Part shown: one piece after another, positions 35,172 to 43,640 of the stretch
How positions within the stretch are numbered: the first letter of the stretch is position 1
How the letters are laid out: each line of letters starts with the position of its first letter
Source: Nocardia nova SH22a
Lineage (GTDB): Bacteria > Actinomycetota > Actinomycetes > Mycobacteriales > Mycobacteriaceae
NCBI RefSeq assembly: GCF_000523235.1
Contig: NZ_CP006850.1
Location: 6,882,001-6,946,000 of the forward strand
DNA: 64,000 nt
Reading direction: 5' to 3'
Program-made: the position numbers and the translations under genes
Notes under the pieces: generated by a model
Databases searched by the model: none
Told to the model about the DNA's origin: nothing
Seen by the model: only the letters and a program-made list of their open reading frames with translations

Positions 35172-35779
35172 GCGAACGCAGCGAACGGGCGGGCGCCCGC
35201 CCGGACAAGGCGTTGCCGCGCGGCCGCCTGGAAACCCCGGTCGAATCGCGGTTCCGGTTCGAGATCGACGCCGAGGCGGTGGCCCGCGGCAGTGAGACCG
35301 TGGCCCGGTTCCTCGGCACCGGCCGTTATCTTCTGATCCAGACCGTGGTGGTCGCGGTCTGGATCGTGCTCAATGTCTTCGCGGTGAGCCTGCAGTGGGA
35401 CCCGTATCCGTTCATCCTGCTCAATCTGGCCTTCTCCACCCAGGCCGCCTACGCCGCGCCGCTGATCCTGCTGGCGCAGAACCGCCAGGACAACCGGGAC
35501 AAGGTCGCCCTCGAGGAGGACCGCACCCGCGCCGCTCAGACCAAGGCCGACACCGAATTCCTGGCCCGCGAACTCGCCGCCCTGCGTATCGCGGTCGGCG
35601 AGGTGGCCACCCGCGACTATCTGCGCCGAGAGCTGGAAGACATCAAAGACGCGCTGGCGCGGCTCCAACTACATGCGCCACTCGACGACGAAGATGCTGT
35701 CGAGAACGCCAAGACCAAGAAAAGTACCGATCGAAAGAGGGGTCGGGTACCGATTTCGCCTCAGATAGATGGCGGCTGA
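35168..35779 (+). CDS. DUF1003 membrane protein
   Basis: 203 residues. Two central hydrophobic segments (LLIQTVVVAVWIVLNVFAVS and FILLNLAFSTQAAYAAPLIL) separated by the short WDPYPF turn are the DUF1003 hallmark, followed by LLAQNRQDNRDKVALEEDR and a charged C-terminal helix. Function is unknown. The ATG overlaps the preceding stop by 4 nt, so it is co-translated with the MgtE-N/CBS protein, suggesting a two-part magnesium-responsive membrane system. The counterpart is Rv1234. Confidence 0.87.
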   Translation: MSERSERAGARPDKALPRGRLETPVESRFRFEIDAEAVARGSETVARFLGTGRYLLIQTVVVAVWIVLNVFAVSLQWDPYPFILLNLAFSTQAAYAAPLILLAQNRQDNRDKVALEEDRTRAAQTKADTEFLARELAALRIAVGEVATRDYLRRELEDIKDALARLQLHAPLDDEDAVENAKTKKSTDRKRGRVPISPQIDGG

Positions 35780-35864
35780 CCGCAATTATCGATAACAACG
35801 TGCCGACCGACAGGTAACCTGGATCACGTTGTCCGCGGCGAGCTCGCTCGAGCGAGGTCGTCCA

Positions 35865-37376
35865 ATGACTACGAGGGGATTGGTTGTGCCGATGCGAATA
35901 TCTGGACCGATTACCGTATCGGCGCTGGTGGTTGCGGGATTGATGGCTACGGGATCGGCGGCACACACCACCGCTCGGACGAGCGCACCGAAGACGGCGG
36001 ACGCTCGATTGGCGGCAGCGGCCTCCCCCACCGGATCCGGCAACTCCGACGCCGACACCGTCGGGCTGGTACCCGCCGCTCCCGAACCCGCTCGCAAACT
36101 CCGAGCTATGACGACGCCCACCGACGGGGCGCCGTTGTTCGGCGGCACGATGCCATTACGAGACATCTCGTTGCCCGGAGGTAACGGAGCCTTCGGAATT
36201 CCGGAGATCGTGCTGGCGGCCTATCGCAATGCCGAGCTGACCCTGCAGGCGCAGGAACCGAACTGCGGTCTGAGCTGGAGCCTGCTGGCCGGAATCGGGC
36301 ATATCGAGTCCAATCACGCCGGTCACGGTCACACCGACGCCGCCGGTACCACCATCGGCACCATCTACGGGCCGTCACTGGACGGCACCCTGCCGGGTAA
36401 CGAGGTCATCAAGGCCACCGACGGCAACTACGTCCGCGCGGTCGGGCCGATGCAGTTCCTGCCCAGCACCTGGGCACACTACGCGTCCGATGGTAACGGC
36501 GACGGCGTGGCCGATCCGAACAACGTCTTCGACGCCTCCCTGGCCGCCGGAAAGTACCTGTGCTCGGGCGGAATGAATCTGCGCGATCCGCAGCAGGAAC
36601 TACGCGCGGTGCTGCGCTACAACAACTCGGCCGCCTACGCGTCCAATGTGCTCAGCTGGGCCAATGCCTACAAGAACGGCGGAACGCCGACGCCGGTGCA
36701 GATCTCACCGGATCTGATCCCGCCCGGCACCATGCAGAACCCGCCGTCCGGTCCGGACATCCTCGCCGCCAACGGGTCCATCCCGACCACCACCGAACCG
36801 CCGACACCGGGCACCACCACGGCGCCCACCCCGCAGGCGCCGACCCAGGTGATGATCAATCTTCCCGGGCTGCCGCCGATTCCGTGCGGCATCTTCTGCC
36901 CGCCGCCCAGGCCGAATCCGTGCGATCCGGCCACGGTGCCCGCGCCCATGCCCATGCCGCTGCAGGGCCTGCCGGGCCAGCCCGCCAAACCGGTCGAAAC
37001 CCAGCACTGGGCCGCGGGCGATCCGGTGCGGCCGGTCGATCCGAACGCGAACGGCAAGCCCGCCGATCCGAACGCACCGGCCGATCCCGATGCGGCCAAG
37101 GCGGATCCGAACGCGCCCAAGCCCGCCCCGGCGTGCACCCCGCCGCAGGGACAGGCCGCGCCCGGCACCCCGCCCGGTGCGCCCGCCCGGCCCCAGGATG
37201 CCCCGGCGCCCGCCCCGGCGCCTGCGCCGGAGCCGCAAAAGCCCTCCGAGACACCGGAACCCGGCCCCGCCGGCGCCGCACCGGCACCGGCCGCACCGCC
37301 GCCGCCCGCACCGGGGATCGTCCTGCCGTTCGGCATCACGATTCCGCTGCCCGCGCCGCCCGCTCCTCCGCGGTAA
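35865..37376 (+). CDS. Secreted lytic transglycosylase-like protein with Pro/Ala-rich tail
   Basis: About 503 residues. A signal-peptide-like helix (ISGPITVSALVVAGLMATGS) precedes an SLT-type lysozyme fold: SWSLLAGIGHIESNHAG carries the catalytic Glu, then IYGPSLDGTLPGN, AVGPMQFLPSTWAHYASDGN, LAAGKYLCSGGMNL and YNNSAAYASNVL. The last 210 residues are Pro/Ala/Asp-rich and likely extend through the cell wall. The enzyme would cleave peptidoglycan glycan strands. The start is ambiguous: ATG 35865 (GAGG at 7 nt) or GTG 35886 (GAGGGG at 7 nt), both preceding the signal. A second paralogue follows. The counterpart is Rv1230c. Confidence 0.87.
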   Translation: MTTRGLVVPMRISGPITVSALVVAGLMATGSAAHTTARTSAPKTADARLAAAASPTGSGNSDADTVGLVPAAPEPARKLRAMTTPTDGAPLFGGTMPLRDISLPGGNGAFGIPEIVLAAYRNAELTLQAQEPNCGLSWSLLAGIGHIESNHAGHGHTDAAGTTIGTIYGPSLDGTLPGNEVIKATDGNYVRAVGPMQFLPSTWAHYASDGNGDGVADPNNVFDASLAAGKYLCSGGMNLRDPQQELRAVLRYNNSAAYASNVLSWANAYKNGGTPTPVQISPDLIPPGTMQNPPSGPDILAANGSIPTTTEPPTPGTTTAPTPQAPTQVMINLPGLPPIPCGIFCPPPRPNPCDPATVPAPMPMPLQGLPGQPAKPVETQHWAAGDPVRPVDPNANGKPADPNAPADPDAAKADPNAPKPAPACTPPQGQAAPGTPPGAPARPQDAPAPAPAPAPEPQKPSETPEPGPAGAAPAPAAPPPPAPGIVLPFGITIPLPAPPAPPR

Positions 37377-37512
37377 TCGCCCCTCCCACCAGCCACTACG
37401 TTTCAAACGGCCGGACCGGTCACGAAGCAGTAACGAAAAGATCTCGGATGCGGTAATCTGAACTCGTTGTGTCACGAAAGGCTCACAGCGAGCATGGGAG
37501 GGTCACCACACC

Positions 37513-38352
37513 GTGGGACGTCACCGTAAACCGCCGGCCGCACCTGTCCGGCGCGGATCCGTTATTGCTCTGACCGGACTCGTTCCTGCGGGACTCGTGG
37601 CCGTCGGCGCTTCCGCAGCCGAGGTGAACACCGGCGAGTTCGCCACTGTGGCACTGCCACAACACCATTCGGACGAAGCCGAGCAGGCCGCCGAACAGCA
37701 GGACGCACCGGATCAGATGATGCGCTCCGCAAAACATCCCGGCCCGCCGATCGTGAAAACCGTTGCGCAGGAGGCAGGCCGCGTCGCCGCCGATCTGCCC
37801 AAGGGCCCGAACGGTATCCCCGGAATCGCCTACGCCGCCTACCAGAACGCGGAGCGGATCCTGGCCCAGGAGCAGCCGGACTGCCACATGCCGTGGTCGG
37901 TGCTGGCCGGTATCGGCCAGGTCGAATCGCACCACGCCTACGGCAAGGCCGACTCGAAAGGCGTTGCTCTCGACCCGATCTACGGCCCCGTCCTGGACGG
38001 CAGCCTCGCGGGCAACAATGTCGTCCACGCCAACGGCGACGATCTCGACGGCGGCATGGGCAGCTACACCCGGGCCGTGGGCCCCATGCAGTTCCTGCCC
38101 GAGACCTGGCGCAAGTACGCGGGAGACGGTGACGGCGACGGCATCGCCGACCCGCAGAACCTGTTCGACGCGGCCCTCACGGCGGGCAACTACCTGTGCT
38201 CCGGCGGACTGAACATGTCGGACCTGTCCCAGCAGTCCAAGGCGATCATGCGCTACAACAACTCGATGGCCTATGTCGCCAACGTGATGGCCTGGGAGGT
38301 CGCCTACCGGACCGGGGTCGCCCCCAAGGCCAGCGACCTGCCCCGCATCTAG
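37513..38352 (+). CDS. Secreted lytic transglycosylase-like protein
   Basis: 279 residues. Basic start MGRHRKPPAAPVRRG, a hydrophobic signal (SVIALTGLVPAGLVAVGASA), a Gln/Ala/Glu linker, then the SLT domain: SVLAGIGQVESHHAYG with the catalytic Glu, IYGPVLDGSLAGN, AVGPMQFLPETWRKYAGDGD, LTAGNYLCSGGLNM and YNNSMAYVANVMAW. It is a clear paralogue of the preceding gene but lacks the Pro-rich tail, so the pair probably arose by duplication. GTG 37513 is preceded by GGGAGGG about 10 nt away. A TAATCT box near 37453 could be its -10. Confidence 0.88.
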   Translation: MGRHRKPPAAPVRRGSVIALTGLVPAGLVAVGASAAEVNTGEFATVALPQHHSDEAEQAAEQQDAPDQMMRSAKHPGPPIVKTVAQEAGRVAADLPKGPNGIPGIAYAAYQNAERILAQEQPDCHMPWSVLAGIGQVESHHAYGKADSKGVALDPIYGPVLDGSLAGNNVVHANGDDLDGGMGSYTRAVGPMQFLPETWRKYAGDGDGDGIADPQNLFDAALTAGNYLCSGGLNMSDLSQQSKAIMRYNNSMAYVANVMAWEVAYRTGVAPKASDLPRI

Positions 38353-38369
38353 GTTGTTACAGCCGTCGC

Positions 38370-38375
38370 TAGACT
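38370..38375 (+). promoter_or_regulatory. Leaderless -10 box of mrp
   Basis: TAGACT is followed by 7 nt and ATG 38383; no ribosome binding site is present. Confidence 0.55.
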
Positions 38376-38382
38376 CGGCAAC

Positions 38383-39519
38383 ATGCCAGTGGTTACGGAA
38401 ACGGACGTGCGGGGCGCGCTCGCCAAGGTGAACGACCCGGAGATCCGCAAGCCCATCACCGAACTCGGCATGGTGAAGAGCGTCTCGGTTCGCGACGACA
38501 GCAGCGTGCACGTCGAGATCTATCTGACGACGGCGGCCTGCCCGCTGCGCACCAAGCTGACCGAGATGGTCACCACGGCGGTGGCCGATGTGGCGGGTGT
38601 CGGCGCCATCACCGTCGACCTGGACGTGATGAGCGACGAGCAGCGGACCGAACTGCGCAAACAGTTGCGTGGCGACTCCGCCGAGCCGGTCATTCCGTTC
38701 GCCCAGCCCGGTTCGCTGACCCGTGTCTACGCCGTCGCATCGGGTAAGGGCGGCGTCGGGAAGTCCAGTGTCACGGTCAATCTCGCGGCCGCGCTGGCCG
38801 CCCGTGGCCTGTCGGTGGGTGTGCTCGACGCCGACATCTACGGCCACTCGGTGCCGCGCATGCTCGGCACCGATCAGCGCCCGACCCAGGTCGAGCGGAT
38901 GATCATGCCGCCCATCGCACACGATGTGAAGGTCATCTCGATCGCCATGTTCACTCAGGGCAACACCCCGGTGGTGTGGCGCGGCCCGATGCTGCACCGG
39001 GCACTGCAGCAGTTCCTGGCCGATGTGTTCTGGGGCGATCTGGACGTCCTGCTGCTGGACCTGCCGCCCGGCACCGGCGACGTCGCGATTTCCATCGCGC
39101 AGCTCATCCCCAATGCCGAGATCCTGGTGGTCACCACTCCGCAGCCCGCCGCGGCCGAGGTCGCCGAGCGCGCGGGCGCCATCGCGCTGCAGACCCGCCA
39201 GCGCATCGCGGGTGTCGTGGAGAACATGTCCTGGCTGGACCTGCCCGACGGCAGCCGGATGGAGCTCTACGGTGCGGGCGGCGGAGCGGACGTCGCGGAA
39301 CGGCTGACCAAGGCCGTCGGCGCGGACGTGCCGCTGCTGGGCCAGATCCCGATCACCCAGGAACTGCGCGAGGCCGGTGACGAGGGCACCCCGATCGTGT
39401 TGTCCGCCCCGGAGAACCCGGCCGCCCAGGCACTCCAGGGCATCGCCGACAAGTTGGCCATCCGCCGCCGCGGCCTGGCCGGAATGTCGCTGGGCATCGA
39501 CACCACCCGCCACCTGTAG
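38383..39519 (+). CDS. mrp: Mrp/NBP35-family ATP-binding iron-sulfur carrier protein
   Basis: 378 residues. An N-terminal MIP18/DUF59 domain (residues 1-90, VRGALAKVNDPEIRKPITEL) is followed by the MinD-type ATPase with deviant Walker A ASGKGGVGKSSVTVNLA, switch I DADIYGHSVPRML and Walker B VLLLDLPPGTGDVAI. Mrp proteins carry [4Fe-4S] clusters to apo-proteins. The C-terminal CPxC pair that holds the bridging cluster in many homologues is absent: that position reads VVENMSWLDLPDGS. The start has no ribosome binding site but a TAGACT box 7 nt upstream. The counterpart is Rv1229c, also next to a transglycosylase gene. Confidence 0.95.
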   Translation: MPVVTETDVRGALAKVNDPEIRKPITELGMVKSVSVRDDSSVHVEIYLTTAACPLRTKLTEMVTTAVADVAGVGAITVDLDVMSDEQRTELRKQLRGDSAEPVIPFAQPGSLTRVYAVASGKGGVGKSSVTVNLAAALAARGLSVGVLDADIYGHSVPRMLGTDQRPTQVERMIMPPIAHDVKVISIAMFTQGNTPVVWRGPMLHRALQQFLADVFWGDLDVLLLDLPPGTGDVAISIAQLIPNAEILVVTTPQPAAAEVAERAGAIALQTRQRIAGVVENMSWLDLPDGSRMELYGAGGGADVAERLTKAVGADVPLLGQIPITQELREAGDEGTPIVLSAPENPAAQALQGIADKLAIRRRGLAGMSLGIDTTRHL

Positions 39520-39765
39520 AACCGCAGCGCAGGCGGTCACAGGCGAACTGCCGTCCCCGGAACGGTCGGTGGGGGGCGTGCCGCGCCGCATCGGCGAGAC
39601 CTCGGCCGTACAACGCCATCGTGGCGGCCGCGCCTCCGTGAGCCCGAGGGCGATATCGCACCGACCGCACTCGATCACGCCCTACGCAACGACCGGAATC
39701 CGCGACACCGCAACCGAACACCGTGGCCCCGCCCGGCTGGCGGGTTCGTTGTCGGCGCCGCCCCC

Positions 39766-39771
39766 TATTCT
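39766..39771 (+). promoter_or_regulatory. Leaderless -10 box of the DivIVA-like gene
   Basis: TATTCT is followed by 6 nt and ATG 39778. The preceding 245 bp after mrp hold no supported gene. Confidence 0.5.
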
Positions 39772-39777
39772 CGATCT

Positions 39778-40749
39778 ATGCTCACGCTGCTGTTGTACGT
39801 GCTCATCGTCGGCCTGGTGGCCGCGCTGCTGTTTCTCGTGGCCAGTGCGGTGTTCGGGCGCGGGGAGGAACTGGGGCCGCTGCCGGAGGGCACGACGGTG
39901 ACGGTGCTGCCCGCGACGGGAATCCGGGCCGCCGATGTGCGAGCGCTGCGCTTTCAGCAGGTCTTCCGCGGGTACAAGGCGGGCGAGGTCGATTGGGCGC
40001 TGAGCCGCCTGGCCGCACGCATAGACGAGTTGGAAGCCCAACTCGCACACCACAACCCGCCCACCGGCAGCGCGGATTCGCCGACTCACGGCTCGGCACA
40101 GCCGGGTATCGGCGGCAGCGGCCCGGACCCCGATCCGAACGGCCCGTCCACCAACGCCACCGCCTTCGGCCTGCCCGGCGCCGTCTCCGGTTTCCCCACG
40201 CCCTTCGGGTCGGCCTCCCCCGGCTTCGGCGGCATGCCCGGCGCACCGGGCATGGCCCCGCCCCTCCCCGGAACCGGCCAGTTCCCGCCCTCCGCGACCG
40301 GCTTCGGTGGTACCCCACCCGGCTCCCCGGGCCCGATCGCCCCCACGTACCCCGACCCCTTCGCCTCCGCCAACGGTTTCGGCGCACCACCACATCCAGC
40401 ACAGCCGTACTCCACGGAGCCCAGGAGTCAAGCACATCCCGGCTCGATTCCCACGGGGTCGGCACTTCCGGGCACGGCGCCGACCGGCCTCGACACCACC
40501 GCTTCCGGTCCGATCGCGCCCGGCGCCCCGGCGGCGCCGAATGTTCCGGCCGCCGAACCAACCGGGACGGCAGAGCAGTGGAACGCCCAGGCACCGGAGG
40601 CGCAGCCGAACTCGTCCGGCGAGACCGGGAACGGCCAGGTTCCGGGGGGCAACGGGTTCGCCGGGCCCACCGACAGCGGCGCCACGGGTTCGTGGGCTCC
40701 CCCGCCGCTGCCGACCGATCCGCAGCCGGGAACCGGAGGTCCGCGGTGA
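39778..40749 (+). CDS. DivIVA-domain membrane protein with long Pro/Gly-rich tail
   Basis: 323 residues. One N-terminal membrane helix (MLTLLLYVLIVGLVAALLFL), then a single DivIVA-type motif (VRALRFQQVFRGYKAGEVDW followed by ALSRLAARIDELEAQL). From residue 100 on, the sequence is Pro/Gly/Ser/Thr-rich and disordered. The M. tuberculosis counterpart Rv1209 is much shorter (about 122 residues), so the tail is lineage-specific. DivIVA-like proteins sense membrane curvature and organise polar growth. Its stop overlaps the start of tag by 4 nt (GTGA). Confidence 0.82.
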   Translation: MLTLLLYVLIVGLVAALLFLVASAVFGRGEELGPLPEGTTVTVLPATGIRAADVRALRFQQVFRGYKAGEVDWALSRLAARIDELEAQLAHHNPPTGSADSPTHGSAQPGIGGSGPDPDPNGPSTNATAFGLPGAVSGFPTPFGSASPGFGGMPGAPGMAPPLPGTGQFPPSATGFGGTPPGSPGPIAPTYPDPFASANGFGAPPHPAQPYSTEPRSQAHPGSIPTGSALPGTAPTGLDTTASGPIAPGAPAAPNVPAAEPTGTAEQWNAQAPEAQPNSSGETGNGQVPGGNGFAGPTDSGATGSWAPPPLPTDPQPGTGGPR

Positions 40750-41318
40750 CCGCCGATGCCGTGACAGAGGACGGCAAGGTCCGGTGCGGGTGGTCGGGGT
40801 CCTCGCAGCTGTACCGCGACTACCACGACACCGAGTGGGGGCGCCCGGTCCACGGTGACGACGCGCTGTTCGAGCGGATGTGCCTCGAAGCCTTCCAATC
40901 GGGGCTGTCGTGGATCACGATCCTGCGCAAACGACCGGCGTTCCGGGCGGCATTCGACGGGTTCATCATCGACCGGGTGGCCGAATTCCGCGATTCGGAT
41001 GCCGAGCGACTACTGGCCGATCCCGGCATCGTGCGCAATCGCGCCAAAATTCTCGCCTGTATCGCCAATGCCAGAATCGCCCGGGAACTGCGTCCCGGCC
41101 TGGACGAACTGCTCTGGTCGTTCGCCCCGCCACCGCGCCCGCGTCCCCGGGAACTCGCCGACGTGCCCGCCGTCACACCCGAATCCGTAGCTCTCGCAAC
41201 CGAACTCAAAAAGCGGGGGTTCCGGTTCGTGGGACCCACCACCGCCTACGCACTGATGCAGGCGACCGGAATGGTCGACGATCACGTGTCCGATTGCTGG
41301 GTCGATCTGCGACGTTGA
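40746..41318 (+). CDS. tag: DNA-3-methyladenine glycosylase I
   Basis: 190 residues. Typical Tag features: VRCGWSGSSQLYRDYHDTEW with the first zinc-binding Cys and His, the fold core CLEAFQSGLSWITILRKRPA, FVGPTTAYALMQATGMVDDH and VSDC with the second zinc-binding His and Cys. The enzyme removes 3-methyladenine from alkylated DNA, starting base excision repair. The GTG start overlaps the DivIVA-like stop, as in the Rv1209-Rv1210 pair. The earlier in-frame stretch belongs to an overlapping frame and is not part of Tag. Confidence 0.94.
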   Translation: MTADAVTEDGKVRCGWSGSSQLYRDYHDTEWGRPVHGDDALFERMCLEAFQSGLSWITILRKRPAFRAAFDGFIIDRVAEFRDSDAERLLADPGIVRNRAKILACIANARIARELRPGLDELLWSFAPPPRPRPRELADVPAVTPESVALATELKKRGFRFVGPTTAYALMQATGMVDDHVSDCWVDLRR

Positions 41319-41399
41319 TCGCGCGCCACGCCGGTCGGTTTTCGAACTCAGGTACCCGGCCGGTTCCGTGATGAGGAAGAATAGGCGGAGTGCAGACCA

Positions 41400-41422
41400 C
41401 CGGACACACATATCGTGTCCGG
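41400..41422 (+). promoter_or_regulatory. Hairpin in the leader of the DUF3117 gene
   Basis: CCGGACAC and GTGTCCGG form a perfect 8-bp stem around ACATATC, 76 bp upstream of the start. It may be a leader structure or an operator dyad. Confidence 0.4.
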
Positions 41423-41497
41423 CGGCTGCCTGTTGGTGACAACACATTAGTTCCGAGAAGTGCGCAGCAGACCGCGCGGATCTGGAGGGAGCAGAGG

Positions 41498-41665
41498 ATG
41501 GCGGCCATGAAGCCCCGCACCGGGGACGGTCCCCTCGAGGCAACCAAGGAAGGGCGTGGAATCGTCATGCGGGTTCCACTCGAGGGTGGCGGGCGTTTGG
41601 TCGTCGAGCTCACGCCGGAGGAAGCGGCCGCGCTCGGCAAAGAGCTCACCGCGGTCACCAGCTAG
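41498..41665 (+). CDS. DUF3117 small conserved protein
   Basis: 55 residues (MAAMKPRTGDGPLEATKEGR, then GIVMRVPLEGGGRLVVELTP and EEAAALGKEL), nearly invariant in actinobacteria. Function is unknown. ATG 41498 has GGAGGG 8 nt upstream; longer forms in this frame are not supported. It lies downstream of tag as in Rv1210-Rv1211. Confidence 0.92.
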   Translation: MAAMKPRTGDGPLEATKEGRGIVMRVPLEGGGRLVVELTPEEAAALGKELTAVTS

Positions 41666-41827
41666 TCGCTCGACCCAACCGAAACAACCGGTGACGAAAT
41701 TGCCGGAGAAGGCGCGTGCGCGTGGTGTGCTGCCCCATTGCCGGGGCCACATCACGCGCACGGCCTCGCTCGCTACGCCCGGCCGAGACCGCTCGCCCAC
41801 GATCGATCACATGACCGGGCCGATCAT

Positions 41828-42679
41828 ATGACCGAGCCGACAGCCGCCCCCCTGGCATCGGTCGCCGCGGTGATCGCCTGCCCGCAGTGCCACGACGAGA
41901 TCGCGGTCTCCGACCGGCGGCTGGTGTGCGTCCGCGGCCACAGCTTCGATATCGCCAAGCAGGGCTATGTCAGCCTGTTGACCGGCGCCGCGACGAAGAT
42001 GGTCGGCGACACGCCGGACATGCTCGATGCGCGGGGACGGTTCCAGTCCGCCGGGCATTTCGCGCCGATCGCGCGGGCGGCCGCCTCCGCGGTGTCCGAG
42101 GGCGATCCGCCGATCGGCACGATACTCGAGATCGGCGCCGGTACCGGCTACTATCTCGCGTCCGCACTGGACGCGCACCCGCACTCGCACGGCATCGCCC
42201 TGGACGTGTCGAAACCGGCCGCGCGCCGGGCGGCCCGCACCCATCCGCGCGCGGCGTCGATTCTGGCCGATGTCTGGCGGGGGTTGCCGATCCGGGACCG
42301 ATCCCTGGACCGCGTGCTGTCGGTATTCGCCCCCCGCAATCCGGACGAGGTCGCGCGCGTGCTGCGCCCCGGCGGCACGTTCGTCGTCGTCACCCCGACC
42401 CCGCGGCACCTCGGTGAGCTCATCGAACCGCTGGCGATGGTCGGCGTCGCGGCGGACAAGGACGATCGCCTGACCGACGCCCTGGCCGCCGATTTCACCC
42501 GCACCGGCCGGACCGCGGTCGAATTCCCGATGTCGCTGGACCACGCGGCAATCGCCGATGTGGCGGGTATGGGCCCCTCGGCCCACCACGGCGCCGATGC
42601 CCGGGAGCGGCTGATCGCGGCGCTGCCGCCGACCGTGCCGGTCACCGCCTCGGTGACGGTCACGACCTACCGCCGCTGA
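41828..42679 (+). CDS. RlmA-like 23S rRNA (guanine-N1)-methyltransferase
   Basis: 283 residues. An N-terminal zinc knuckle CPQCHDE ... CVRGHSFD (Cys-x2-Cys, Cys-x3-His) is followed by the RlmA linker IAKQGYVSLLTG and the SAM-binding Rossmann fold (TILEIGAGTGYYLASAL, GIALDVSKPAARRAARTHP, VLSVFAPRNPDEVARVLRPG). RlmA I/II (TlrB) methylates N1 of G745/G748 in 23S rRNA; the II type confers tylosin resistance in producers. Target and resistance effect cannot be set from sequence. The ATG at 41828 directly precedes the zinc-binding region. Confidence 0.86.
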   Translation: MTEPTAAPLASVAAVIACPQCHDEIAVSDRRLVCVRGHSFDIAKQGYVSLLTGAATKMVGDTPDMLDARGRFQSAGHFAPIARAAASAVSEGDPPIGTILEIGAGTGYYLASALDAHPHSHGIALDVSKPAARRAARTHPRAASILADVWRGLPIRDRSLDRVLSVFAPRNPDEVARVLRPGGTFVVVTPTPRHLGELIEPLAMVGVAADKDDRLTDALAADFTRTGRTAVEFPMSLDHAAIADVAGMGPSAHHGADARERLIAALPPTVPVTASVTVTTYRR

Positions 42680-42690
42680 CGCGCCCACGG

Positions 42691-43551
42691 TCAGTCGAAG
42701 AATCCACCCACCCGCTCCCGATCGGCGTAAACGTCGATCTCGGCGATGCGGCCTCCGGTCACCGTGAAACCCATGAGCACCCCGGGCCGCCCCTCGAACC
42801 GGACCACGGCACCGGCTCCGCCGTTCACGAGTACCGGATGCACATCGGAGGACGGCCGGGCGAAAAGCAGCGCGCGCGTGGCGGTATCGCGCGGGCCGTG
42901 GATCTCCCAGCCACCGCCCGCCCCGGCGTCCCCGCGCAGGGTGATCCCGGGATCCAACTGCCCCACCAGCGCCTCGAAATCCCCGCTGCGCGCGGCCGTG
43001 AAGAAGGCGTCCACCACCGCGCGCTGTGCCGCGCGGTCGTGATCGGGTACCGGCGCCGCCCGAATCCGGCGCCGGGCGCGGCTGGCCAATTGCCTGGTGG
43101 CGGCGGGAGTTCGATCCAGAAGCGGGGCAATGCGATCGAACGGCACACCGAAGCTGTCGTGCAGGACGAATGCGATCCGCTCCGGCGGATCCAGCCGCGA
43201 CAGCACCACCTGCATGGCCAGTCCCAGCGAATCCGACAGCACCGCACGCTCTTCCGGGCCGTCACCGGAATCGGCGATCACCGACAGCGGATCCGGCAAT
43301 TCGGTGCCGCTCGGCTGCTCGGGACGGGATCGCCGGGCGCGCAGCAGATCCAGGCACGTGTGCGCCAGCGCCGTGGTGAGCCAGGCGTCGAGATTGCCGA
43401 CCGAACGGGGCGGGCTGCGGTGCACCCGCAGCCACGTCTCCTGCACGGCGTCCTCGGCCTCACCGGCCGAACCGAGAATCCGGTGCGCCAGCGCCTGCCA
43501 GCGCGGCCGCTGCTCGTGCAACCGCGACAGGGCCGCATCGCGCTCGTCCAC
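42691..43551 (-). CDS. ECF sigma factor with C-terminal SnoaL-like domain (ECF41 / SigJ type)
   Basis: 286 residues. Sigma region 2 ([17 protein letters not shown]) and region 4 ([20 protein letters not shown]) are followed by a 110-residue NTF2/SnoaL domain ([20 protein letters not shown] ... [20 protein letters not shown]). In ECF41-type factors the SnoaL domain replaces an anti-sigma factor and modulates activity from within. GTG 43551 is preceded by GAGGATG 7 nt away. It is divergent from a DoxX-like gene, and TGTCACA, the -35 reported for ECF41 promoters, lies in the gap. Confidence 0.92.
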   Translation of the reverse strand: MDERDAALSRLHEQRPRWQALAHRILGSAGEAEDAVQETWLRVHRSPPRSVGNLDAWLTTALAHTCLDLLRARRSRPEQPSGTELPDPLSVIADSGDGPEERAVLSDSLGLAMQVVLSRLDPPERIAFVLHDSFGVPFDRIAPLLDRTPAATRQLASRARRRIRAAPVPDHDRAAQRAVVDAFFTAARSGDFEALVGQLDPGITLRGDAGAGGGWEIHGPRDTATRALLFARPSSDVHPVLVNGGAGAVVRFEGRPGVLMGFTVTGGRIAEIDVYADRERVGGFFD

Positions 43552-43552
43552 C

Positions 43553-43582
43553 TGTCACATCCTCGCCACGCGGTACGCCGTA
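43553..43582 (+). promoter_or_regulatory. Candidate ECF41-type promoter for the DoxX-like gene
   Basis: TGTCACA (43553-43559) matches the -35 reported for ECF41 promoters (TGTCACA-N16-CGTC). After 16 nt comes CGCC and after 19 nt CGTA, imperfect -10 matches. It points toward the DoxX-like gene 60-80 bp away. Confidence 0.6.
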
Positions 43583-43640
43583 TCGAGTGAGACCACCCGC
43601 TTTCGCGGTGATCACCACCATAGCCATCGAGGAGACGATC

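Noticed and set aside
37377..37512. Possible ydaO-type c-di-AMP riboswitch before the second transglycosylase gene
   Set aside because: Cell-wall hydrolase genes of actinobacteria often carry it, but the leader is too short and shows none of the conserved core words I can recall.
37483..39678. Long minus-strand frame (731 codons) opposite mrp and a transglycosylase gene
   Set aside because: Composition is His/Arg/Gly-rich, typical of an antisense shadow of GC-rich genes; mrp on the plus strand is unambiguous.
39520..39777. Small minus-strand frame of 122 codons across the mrp-DivIVA gap
   Set aside because: It runs back into mrp, has no ribosome binding site and matches no family.
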